A DNA stretch of 64,000 nucleotides. Source: Segatella copri (GTDB lineage: Bacteria > Bacteroidota > Bacteroidia > Bacteroidales > Bacteroidaceae). Below the pieces are notes generated by a model. That model was not told where the DNA came from and ran no database searches. It saw only the letters and a list, made by a program, of their open reading frames with translations. The first letter of the stretch is position 1. The number at the start of each line of letters is the position of its first letter. The DNA is taken from assembly GCF_026015295.1 (NCBI RefSeq), contig NZ_JAPDUW010000001.1:2589501-2653500 (forward strand). Reading direction: 5' to 3'. This document shows, in pieces, positions 18,820 to 26,254 of the stretch. Made by a program: the position numbers and the translations under genes.

Positions 18820-20124
18820 TTAACCGAAAACATAATTGAAGAGTAGGAAGATGCTCAGGATATACAGCGTAGGATTCAGATCCTTGAACTTGCCCACCAT
18901 CATCTTGATCAATACATAGCTCAGAATACCAAGGCAGATGCCATCGGCAATACTGTAGCAGAGTACCATCGTAATCATCGTGATAAAGGCAGGGAATGAC
19001 TCGGAGATATCTTCCAACTCAATCTTCTTGAACGAATCGATCATCAATACACCCACCATTACCAGGGCACCACTGGTGGCTGCGCTCGGAATCAGGAGGA
19101 AGATTGGAGCCAGGAAGATGCTCAGGATAAACATCAAACCCACAAAGAAAGATGTCAAGCCCGACTTACCACCCTCGGCAACGCCCGAAGCACTCTCCAC
19201 ATAAGTGGTAATGGTAGAGCTACCCAGCAATGCACCGGCTGTAGTACCGATGGCATCACTCATCATCGCCTCCTTCACACCCGGAATCTCGCCCTTCTCA
19301 TTTTCCTTGACACCGAGTTTGGAAACCAATCCCAGAACTGTTCCGATGGTATCGAAGATGTTGACAAGCAACAGCGAGAAAACCACCATGAACATCTTTG
19401 GGGTAAAGAAGCCGGTGAAATCGAACTGGCAGAAGATAGGAGCAATGCTGTGAGGGGTAGATACCGGCATCCAGTTGTCAGAGAACTGGGTTACACCCAT
19501 CGGAATACCAATCAAGGTAGAGATGATGATGGCGATGAACAGGGAGCCCTTCACTCTTCTCGCCATCAGACAGCCACAGAGCAGGATGCTGATGAGACCC
19601 AGGATGCTGACTGGTGTAAACTTGCCAAGCTGCACGAAAGTATCCGCATTGGCAGTAATGATGCCCGCATTCTTCAAACCGATAAAAGCGATAAACATAC
19701 CGATACCGGCAGAAATGGCGAATCGGAGATTCTTCGGAATACACTCCAATATCTTGTCACGGATATTGAGGAAGGTGATGGCTAGGAAGATGATACCCTC
19801 TACGAGCAACACCGCCAAAGCCTGCTGCCAGGTCAAGCCCATAGCCTGACAAAGGGTGAAGGCGAAGAAGGCATTCAGTCCCATACTAGGAGCCTGGGCG
19901 AAAGGCAACTTTGCCATGAAAGCCAGCAGGAAGGTGGCGATGGCTGAAGCGATGGCTGTGGCAGTAAAGAGAGCTCCCTTGTCCATACCCGTAGTGGCGA
20001 GAATGGTAGGGTTCACTGCCAGGATGTAACACATGGTCAGGAAGGTAGTCATACCAGCTATCAACTCCGTCTTGACCGTAGTAGTCTTTGGGTCGAAACC
20101 CAATAAAGCTTTTAATTTGTTCAT
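18820..20124 (-). CDS. NCS2-type purine permease (AzgA/PbuG-like)
   Basis: 434 residues with about 12-14 hydrophobic segments. Motifs of the AzgA branch of the NCS2 family: TELIAGMTTFLTMCYILAVNP near the N-terminus, APSMGLNAFFAF (substrate-binding helix), SAGIGMFIAFIGLKNAG and a second core motif TTAGALLGSSTITTYVESASGVAEGG. It takes up hypoxanthine, guanine or adenine by proton symport across the inner membrane; the base preferred cannot be read from sequence. Single gene. The -7 box TACCTTTG is at 20208-20201. Confidence 0.93.
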   Translation of the reverse strand: MNKLKALLGFDPKTTTVKTELIAGMTTFLTMCYILAVNPTILATTGMDKGALFTATAIASAIATFLLAFMAKLPFAQAPSMGLNAFFAFTLCQAMGLTWQQALAVLLVEGIIFLAITFLNIRDKILECIPKNLRFAISAGIGMFIAFIGLKNAGIITANADTFVQLGKFTPVSILGLISILLCGCLMARRVKGSLFIAIIISTLIGIPMGVTQFSDNWMPVSTPHSIAPIFCQFDFTGFFTPKMFMVVFSLLLVNIFDTIGTVLGLVSKLGVKENEKGEIPGVKEAMMSDAIGTTAGALLGSSTITTYVESASGVAEGGKSGLTSFFVGLMFILSIFLAPIFLLIPSAATSGALVMVGVLMIDSFKKIELEDISESFPAFITMITMVLCYSIADGICLGILSYVLIKMMVGKFKDLNPTLYILSIFLLFNYVFG

Positions 20125-20200
20125 TTCTTATATTTAAATTTATCTTTATTTTCTCTTTCCCCCTTTTCACAACCCAATCCCGTTGTTTTTTCGGGGCGAA

Positions 20201-20208
20201 CAAAGGTA
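20201..20208 (-). promoter_or_regulatory. -7 box of the purine permease gene
   Basis: TACCTTTG on the minus strand about 77 bp before the start codon. No purine riboswitch fold was recognised in the short leader. Confidence 0.5.
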
Positions 20209-20280
20209 AGAAAAAATAATGAGGAATGCATTATTTTACATGTTTTTAACTCACACCTTATTTTACAAGTTTCGGGATAT

Positions 20281-20965
20281 TCAAACAAACAAATCATCCA
20301 GAGTTACTGATGCCCTGAATATATCGGAGTATTCATTACTCACCAGTTCTGAATTTCCCACATACGTAAGGAGGAATGTCTTGGTAGGGTTCTTTTCTTC
20401 CAAAGCCTGCAAACGGCTATTCAGCACCTGAGCATAGCCCTTGGTCACGGCATAAGGAGCCTTATAAAATTTCATCTCGCAAACATTCACCGCATCATCA
20501 GCCCTGTCTATCAGCAAGTCTATCTGCATGCCATCAGTCTCCTCGCTTCCCTTCACTATGAGCGAAGATTCCTGCGAAGACACAGCACCAATATGAAGAG
20601 CATATTTTATCTGTGAAATATGCTGCAAACAAACCTCCTCGAATGCAATGCCACGCCATGAGGCAACATCACTCTCCTTCAAATGCTGCTGCCAGTAATC
20701 AGTTTGCTTTACTGTCTTCTTCTCCTTAAAATGAAGCCAGAACCAGCAAAAGGAATCAATAAGCTTATAATACTCCTCTCGCTGACTGAAACCGAAAGGA
20801 GTATATTTCACCACAAAATCACTGCCCAGCAAGGCTTTCAGCATCTTGGTAAAATCACCATTCGGATTCAAACCGGTATGCTCTGAACTCAGCCCTACCA
20901 CTTTCGTAGTAACGCTTCAGTTCTGCTATTTCCTTTTTTCTACCTATTATTTCACACATAATCAT
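20281..20965 (-). pseudogene. AAA+ ATPase pseudogene with the middle deleted
   Basis: A start at 20965 gives 27 codons of a typical N-terminus (EIIGRKKEIAELKRYYESGR, then AEF). In full members this leads straight into the Walker A loop. Here it runs at about 20885 into a different frame carrying only the C-terminal part (from about 20890, SEHTGLNPNGDFTKML). That part keeps YKLIDSFCWFWLHF, SWRGIAFEEVCLQHISQIK, TDGMQIDLLIDR and NVCEMKFY, the family's PD-(D/E)XK-like C-terminal domain, to the end VTLDDLF. From memory full members are about 480-500 residues, so roughly 270 codons including both Walker motifs are missing. It cannot bind ATP. The frame from 20901 could still make a 206-residue remnant from a GTG start. 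Confidence 0.85.
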
Positions 20966-21015
20966 ACCCAATTGGTTCGCTGCAAATATACGACTAATTT
21001 CGGAAATAGCGAAAG

Positions 21016-21080
21016 AAAATAGCGTTTATTTCGCTACGAAACCATTTTTTTATCGTTCGTAGCGAAATAAACGCTATTTT
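21016..21080. repeat. Perfect 25-bp inverted repeat upstream of the ATPase pseudogene
   Basis: Arms 21016-21040 and 21056-21080 are exact reverse complements (beginning AAAATAGCGTTTATTTCGC), with a 15-base spacer. It lies 50-115 bp upstream of the pseudogene start, over or just above its likely promoter. A partial extra copy (AATAGCGAAAG) lies just before the left arm. Confidence 0.9.
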
Positions 21081-21143
21081 AACTTAGTTTTAACACTTTG
21101 ATTCTATACTCATTGTCTTATACGTGAAAAAGTTAAAAAAACT

Positions 21144-21248
21144 AAGTCATAGTTTTCTCCCCCACAACTCATAGTTTCTTTCATCATAACTCATAGGTTT
21201 CTTCCCTGCATCTCATAGGTTTCGGCATCATATCCCATGGTTTTCAAG
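21144..21248. repeat. Five-unit direct-repeat array with exact 22-bp period
   Basis: Units begin at 21144, 21166, 21188, 21210 and 21232. The conserved core is A-N-C-T-C-A-T-A-G-G/T-T-T-T-C; the other half of each unit varies. The last unit is the most diverged (CCCATGGTTTTC). The period equals two DNA turns, as expected for sites bound on one face of the helix. Confidence 0.85.
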
Positions 21249-21270
21249 CAAAAAAGGGCTAAAAAAAACA

Positions 21271-21385
21271 ACACGGACAAATTGAATTTGTCCGGACAAA
21301 TTGTCCACAGCCTCACAAGTTACTTATTTTCAAGAGCTTACAAGCCGACGGACAAAAGAGCCGGACAAATTCAATTTGTCCGTGT
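21271..21385. repeat. Long inverted repeat built of GGACAAATTGAATTTGTCC palindromes
   Basis: Arms 21271-21295 and 21361-21385 are perfect 25-bp reverse complements and each contains the 19-bp palindrome GGACAAATTGAATTTGTCC. The 65-bp interior has two more GGACAAA copies (from 21294 and 21335). It ends 15 bp before the stop of the GH43 gene on the minus strand and could form its transcript end. Confidence 0.85.
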
Positions 21386-21399
21386 TTAAAAAATCGAGG

Positions 21400-22452
21400 C
21401 TATTCCAGTGTCAGCCATCCATCTTCCGTCCAGTTGATTTTCTTTTGAACCAGGATGCTGGCGCCATTCTTTGGCACACTGTAACCATGACAGAAGAAGA
21501 AATCACCATCGGGGAAGGAATAGGCAGAACAATGACCCGTCGCCTCATATTCTTTCTTATCGCCTTCCAGAATCAGCGTACCACCGCCATTGCGCATGTC
21601 CCTACCCTCCTTATCCAGATAAGGACCGGCAACCTTCTTGCTTCTGCCCACGGCAACACGATAGTTGCTCTTGATGCCACGGCAGCAGTAATCCCAACTG
21701 ACGAAGAGATAGTAATAATCACCATGCTTCATGATGAAAGGAGCCTCGATGGCATTGGTGCCGGCAAACTTGGAGGTAGGATTCGGTTCTGCTGATGCAT
21801 CACCCACGGCATAACGACGGGCGATAGTCTGAGGCTTGGCGCCCTTCTTGACATGCATAGTCTTCTTATCCAACTTAATCATCTGGATGCCATCCCAGAA
21901 AGAGCCCCAGGTAAGCCAAGGGTTTCCCTTCTCATCAACAATGAAATTCGGATCGATGGCATTCCAGTTGTCTCTATCACCCTTAGAGGCGACGAGGCAG
22001 CCCTCATCCTTCCATCCATCCTTATCAGATAAGGAAGTATTGCTCAGCAAGCCAATGGCAGAAGTATTATTGCCAAAGGTAGAACAGGAATAAGCCAGAT
22101 ACCACTTGTTCTTGAAGCGGATAACATCCGGAGCCCAGATATGCGTGGTAAAACCTGGCACACTATCATGCGTCCATGCCGGAATCTCGCTGTTCTTGAG
22201 CACGCCCTGAGGAACGATGGTCCAATGCTTACGGTCAGTGGAGGTCATCTGTGTGATGCCATGACCTGTGCAGTAGAGATAGTACTTGCCATTCTCATAC
22301 GCCATTACGGGGTCGTGGACAAAAGGAGTATCTACAACCAAAGGCTGTTGTGCACGAGACTCAGCTGGCGCTAGCATCATGGCTATCGCCACAATGCCAA
22401 AATATTTCATTGCAGTTTGTTTCATCTGTATATCTTCTCTATTTTTTAACAA
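21400..22452 (-). CDS. GH43 arabinanase/arabinosidase, exported
   Basis: 350 residues from the first Met, but the likely start is the Met at 22425 (MKQTAMKYFGIV), which puts the signal peptide at the N-terminus (cleavage near SRAQ). Five-bladed propeller of GH43: general base in FVHDPVMAYENGKYYLYCTG, pKa-modulating Asp in NAIDPNFIVDEKG, acid Glu in NAIEAPFIMKHGDYYYLF, and a metal-site-type GHCSAYSFPDGDFFFCHGY. This pattern suits endo-1,5-alpha-L-arabinanases or exo-arabinosidases. Last gene of the arabinan-type operon, 83 bp after the larger GH43 gene, with a terminator between them, so its expression may be lower. Confidence 0.9.
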   Translation of the reverse strand: MLKNREDIQMKQTAMKYFGIVAIAMMLAPAESRAQQPLVVDTPFVHDPVMAYENGKYYLYCTGHGITQMTSTDRKHWTIVPQGVLKNSEIPAWTHDSVPGFTTHIWAPDVIRFKNKWYLAYSCSTFGNNTSAIGLLSNTSLSDKDGWKDEGCLVASKGDRDNWNAIDPNFIVDEKGNPWLTWGSFWDGIQMIKLDKKTMHVKKGAKPQTIARRYAVGDASAEPNPTSKFAGTNAIEAPFIMKHGDYYYLFVSWDYCCRGIKSNYRVAVGRSKKVAGPYLDKEGRDMRNGGGTLILEGDKKEYEATGHCSAYSFPDGDFFFCHGYSVPKNGASILVQKKINWTEDGWLTLE

Positions 22453-22456
22453 AAAA

Positions 22457-22487
22457 GGGGAGTCATAGCTTCACTGCTTAACTCCCC
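22457..22487 (-). terminator. Terminator or attenuator between the two GH43 genes
   Basis: GGGGAGT (22457-22463) pairs with ACTCCCC (22481-22487), extended by an AGC/GCT inner stem; TTTTTT follows on the minus strand. Confidence 0.7.
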
Positions 22488-22535
22488 CCAAAGATTCTAC
22501 TTAGATTCTTTTATACCTTAAAAACTAACTAACAT

Positions 22536-24230
22536 TTATTTTTTCTTGCCCCAGAAGCTCTTGCTTCCACTGACGCCAGAGTATACGATAGTCAACTTGC
22601 GAGGACTAGCCTCCCAGTCTACCTCACGCTGTACCTTGAGCTTGGTAGTACCGATGGTGAGAGTGTTGGAAGAAGTATCGAAGTTCCATACCTTCACATT
22701 AGGCCAAGCCTTACCACCAGTCATTGAGCCGTCGGCATTGAGTGTAAATTCGGTGCTGACGCGCTGTTTGCCATACTCATAAGCGAGGTCTATACCTTCC
22801 CAAGTGCCAGCCAGTTCGCTAGCCTTGATAGCCACTTGTGGCACAGCGCCATAACGCTCAGGCATGACAACAGGCCATCCGTTCTCATTCCACTTGATAC
22901 TGCGCACGCCACCCATCATGATGGCATTGCTTGCATTGATACCAGCCACATTGGCAGGCATACGCTGCTGAGATACATAGTACCAGTTTCCATTGCCATC
23001 ATCGAAGACAGCGCAGTGGCTGATACCTACCCAACCGCTACCAGCACTAAACTTATAAGGATGAGTCAACACTGTAGGATTCTCATTTGCTCCATTGGCA
23101 GCATCTTTTACCGTACCATTCATCGTCTCGTAAGGACCATCCACATTCTTAGAGCGGAGCACACGAGTATTGTAAGGTACATCCAGTGCATCGTAAGCTA
23201 CGAAGAGATAATAGTAACCATCATGGTAAGCAATCTCTGGAGCCTCAGCACCCTGCCAACGATTGTTGAGTGTGCGAGTGAAGATCAGCTTGCCGTATGG
23301 AGCAATCTCCTCAGCTGTACCAAATGGCTTAGGCAATTCTACCTTGATCTTACCCGTAGAAGCATCCAGCTCTACAGCAGCAAAACCACTGTGCCAAGAA
23401 CCATAGATGAGCCAGTGCTTGCCCTCTGGAGTGATGATATAAGTAGGATCAATGGCATTGAACTTGAAGTAGCAGTTATTGTAATCTGTCTGACTTACCC
23501 TGAAGTTCAAGCCCTTGTCAGAAGCATTGGTGATGACAAAGCCCTTGTCTTCCCACTTATTGGATGCAGGATCAGAAGTTTCCATCAATCCGATGAATGC
23601 ACGCTCGCTCCATGTACCATTACCATTGATAGTACCTGGGCAGGTGATGCAATAATACATACGATAGAGATTGTCATTCACCTTGCGTACACATGGTGCC
23701 CAATATCCGAAGTCCAAATCGTTGGCAAAATAGGTATCATCACGCTCTGGCACGCCCATCTGCTTGCGAATCTCATTGAGCTTAGGTTTGATCCATGAAG
23801 GAAGACCTACCATTGAGGCTCCTACAAACTCCCAGTCTACGAGATTCTTACTGCGGCGGCAGAAGAAGTGACCATGCTTATTGCTATTTCTTACATCGCT
23901 ATTGTGAACATTGCCATAGCTGGCATCTGTCTGATACATATAGTAATATCCATCAGCAGCCTTTACTACCGAAGGGTCATGCACATTGGCAAGATTCCAC
24001 TTACTGCGCTGAGTCCAAGCAGCTACTGAAGTATAATTGTCATTATATGTAGGACAAACATACTTAGCCAAATCCTCGCTAGTAGGATTGTTTGGAGTTT
24101 CTGGCTGGGAAGGAGTCTCTGGTTTGTTTGGTGTATCTGGTACATCAGGATCATCACTTCCACCACTACTACAACTTACTGCCAAAGTACATGCCAGCAA
24201 GAATGCCCATTTATTAAGATGTTTCATCAT
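22536..24230 (-). CDS. GH43 arabinan-degrading lipoprotein
   Basis: 564 residues. Lipobox LAVSC (Cys about 20) followed by SSGG and an acidic, Pro-rich linker with repeated Thr-Pro-x-x-Pro-Glu units (about 25-50), typical of proteins displayed on the cell surface. GH43 propeller about 70-460: NVHDPSVVKAADGYYYMYQTD (base Asp), NAIDPTYIITPEGKHWLIYGSW (Asp) and QGAEAPEIAYHDGYYYLFVAYD (acid Glu). A C-terminal beta domain (about 475-560) with ASELAGTWEGIDLAYEYGKQ resembles the lipocalin-like tail of endo-arabinanases. It probably cuts arabinan outside the cell to feed SusC/D; the exported GH43 behind it would finish the job. Confidence 0.9.
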   Translation of the reverse strand: MMKHLNKWAFLLACTLAVSCSSGGSDDPDVPDTPNKPETPSQPETPNNPTSEDLAKYVCPTYNDNYTSVAAWTQRSKWNLANVHDPSVVKAADGYYYMYQTDASYGNVHNSDVRNSNKHGHFFCRRSKNLVDWEFVGASMVGLPSWIKPKLNEIRKQMGVPERDDTYFANDLDFGYWAPCVRKVNDNLYRMYYCITCPGTINGNGTWSERAFIGLMETSDPASNKWEDKGFVITNASDKGLNFRVSQTDYNNCYFKFNAIDPTYIITPEGKHWLIYGSWHSGFAAVELDASTGKIKVELPKPFGTAEEIAPYGKLIFTRTLNNRWQGAEAPEIAYHDGYYYLFVAYDALDVPYNTRVLRSKNVDGPYETMNGTVKDAANGANENPTVLTHPYKFSAGSGWVGISHCAVFDDGNGNWYYVSQQRMPANVAGINASNAIMMGGVRSIKWNENGWPVVMPERYGAVPQVAIKASELAGTWEGIDLAYEYGKQRVSTEFTLNADGSMTGGKAWPNVKVWNFDTSSNTLTIGTTKLKVQREVDWEASPRKLTIVYSGVSGSKSFWGKKK

Positions 24231-24290
24231 TATTTCCTTAAAAGTTTAGTTAGTTTTTATTCGATATTTTTGAAAAAAGGCAAGGCCTCA

Positions 24291-24314
24291 GAGGAGGATT
24301 CTTCCATCCTCCTC
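24291..24314 (-). terminator. Hairpin between the surface lipoprotein and GH43 genes
   Basis: GAGGAGGAT (24291-24299) pairs with ATCCTCCTC (24306-24314). An outer AAAAGGCA/TGCCTTTT stem (24275-24332) closes it and gives T-rich ends on both strands. Confidence 0.65.
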
Positions 24315-24352
24315 ATAGGTCATGCCTTTTATCTAGTATTTCAAAGATTCTC

Positions 24353-26170
24353 TTATCTGCGACGAGCAGAGTACTTGCGAGCAGATGCTGCTGTATCAAA
24401 CTTCAAGCAGCTGCTATCTACGGTGAAGTCTACAAAGAGGTCGTTTGCATCAACTCCATCAATACCATAGTAATACTGAGTATTTACCTTGCCATCAGTA
24501 CCTGTTGTAATAGCTAAGACGTCAGCAGTACCATTATTATTGTTGGTTACGTAAACAACAACCTTAGCGCCATTCATACCTGCCAACCAAGTTGCCCAGT
24601 CAGCCGCACCAGTAGAACCAGCAGTACAATTCTTCCATCCATAAGGACCAGAGTTGTCGCCAGTCCAACCGTAGTTATCCGAACGAACTACAACATACTC
24701 AGCTAAAGCTGCATTGCGGAGTACTACTACGTAGTTGTTCCAGTTAGCTGCACCACCCAAGTTAGTGAAAGAGAATGCGCGAGTCTCGCCAGCAGGAACC
24801 TTCACGTCTGCATCGAGGTGAGCACCCCACCAACCAGTTGTACAATCCTCAGCACCCAAGATAGCTGGGCTAGGAGTTACGAATGTTGCAGCATGCTTCT
24901 CTACTGTTACATCAAATGTTGTCTTCACACCATTCTTAGCAGTTACAGTAACAGCCTGCTTGCCTGCCTTCATTGGCACTGCAGAGATAACCAACTTATC
25001 GAGTGTGATATCACGAGTTACACCATTCAAATAAGTAGCCTGAACTGTCAAGCCCTTAGTATCTACTGGGAATACAGCAGAAGCAGGGTTAGTGATGCCT
25101 GCTGCCTCATAATACTTATAAGTGAGACGTGTAGGCGCACTTACTATATGGAGAGCTTTGATAGCTGGCACAACTTCGAATGTCTTCTGTGCAACGATAG
25201 GAGTAGAAGCATTCTCGCCCTTGAATGTCTTGTTATAGATGACGATGAGGTTCTTGGTGCCAGAAACATTCATATCGTTGATGGCAGAGAAATAAAGTTC
25301 CTTGGCAGGAATTACCTTGGTTATACCTTCCTCGAAGGTTACGGTAGCAGATACATTCTCCATTGCCTTCTCTAGGGGTGTATTCTCGTCTACTTCGGCA
25401 GGAACATTGTTCAACACCATAGAAACCGGAGCCTTATCCTGGGCAGATGTATAACCGCCGATAGGTTCTACGTTGCTCTGCATGAAATCGATGTAAGAGC
25501 CCTCAGGTACCAGGAAGCAACGGATGTTGGTATTGCTCTCGTCTGCATTCAGATTAGCAATCTTAGATGGCTGAATGTAGGTCTTGGTAACAGTACCATT
25601 GGTAATCTTCACCATGAAAGTATCTACACGGGAACGGTCAACCGTCAATGTTACCTTACCACCCAACTTATCTACACCCTTGTCTTTATCAGTTTCAAAG
25701 GTGAGATTACTCTGCACGCAGCTTCTGTCGATATGGTCACCCCACTCAGAGTTACCGCTTGGCTGGTTATCAAAACGGATAGCACCATACTCGGTATAAC
25801 CTGTTCCGCCACGATCCACATCATTGGTGATGACGAGGGCGAAGTTCTTATAGGTGTTAGTCGCAGAAGGATTGATGTTCAGATTGAACACGGCATTCCA
25901 CTTCTGGTTGTCTTGAACCACATAATACTTTGAGAATGAAGTCCAAAAGCCTGAAGAGAAATCAGTATTACCTACAGTATAGACATCCTCATTCATACCT
26001 ACGAGCACTTCCTCTGTAGATTGGTTAGCTTTTTCGATTGAATCAATCTTTTCAGAGAGCCAATCAGGAGAGTTGACGCTAAACATGTCACTTCCCTCAC
26101 ATCCTGTCATCGCTGTCAATGCCATGGCTGCCACACAGAAGACGGATGCTAATTTATTTAGACGTTTCAT
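24353..26170 (-). CDS. Surface glycan-binding lipoprotein candidate (SusE/F position)
   Basis: 605 residues. Lipobox TAMTGC (Cys about 23). It lies directly after SusD, where Bacteroidales loci usually encode a surface glycan-binding protein. About 60-260 is a beta-rich domain with a WTSFSKYYVVQDNQKW stretch; about 270-440 holds Ig-like segments (VTVTAKNGVKTTFDVTVEKH); about 445-590 is a second beta domain with GAEDCTTGWWGAHLD and YVVVRSDNYGWTGDN that resembles the first. It ends in basic KYSARRR. No catalytic motif was seen. Binding of arabinan or oligosaccharides is inferred from position only. Confidence 0.75.
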   Translation of the reverse strand: MKRLNKLASVFCVAAMALTAMTGCEGSDMFSVNSPDWLSEKIDSIEKANQSTEEVLVGMNEDVYTVGNTDFSSGFWTSFSKYYVVQDNQKWNAVFNLNINPSATNTYKNFALVITNDVDRGGTGYTEYGAIRFDNQPSGNSEWGDHIDRSCVQSNLTFETDKDKGVDKLGGKVTLTVDRSRVDTFMVKITNGTVTKTYIQPSKIANLNADESNTNIRCFLVPEGSYIDFMQSNVEPIGGYTSAQDKAPVSMVLNNVPAEVDENTPLEKAMENVSATVTFEEGITKVIPAKELYFSAINDMNVSGTKNLIVIYNKTFKGENASTPIVAQKTFEVVPAIKALHIVSAPTRLTYKYYEAAGITNPASAVFPVDTKGLTVQATYLNGVTRDITLDKLVISAVPMKAGKQAVTVTAKNGVKTTFDVTVEKHAATFVTPSPAILGAEDCTTGWWGAHLDADVKVPAGETRAFSFTNLGGAANWNNYVVVLRNAALAEYVVVRSDNYGWTGDNSGPYGWKNCTAGSTGAADWATWLAGMNGAKVVVYVTNNNNGTADVLAITTGTDGKVNTQYYYGIDGVDANDLFVDFTVDSSCLKFDTAASARKYSARRR

Positions 26171-26211
26171 ATTATATCCTATTATAAATATGTAAATGTT
26201 ATTTTGGTTTC

Positions 26212-26243
26212 CCTATGGGGCTATCGTTAAGAAACCCCATAGG
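26212..26243 (-). terminator. Hairpin between susD-like and surface lipoprotein genes
   Basis: CCTATGGGG (26212-26220) pairs with CCCCATAGG (26235-26243). No T run on the transcript side, so it may slow RNA decay or polymerase rather than terminate. Confidence 0.5.
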
Positions 26244-26254
26244 AATAGATATTA

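Noticed and set aside
21144..21248. 22-bp repeats as a CRISPR array
   Set aside because: The units abut with no unique spacers of 25-40 bp, the conserved part is only about 13 bases, and no cas genes are nearby (VapD is Cas2-like in fold only).
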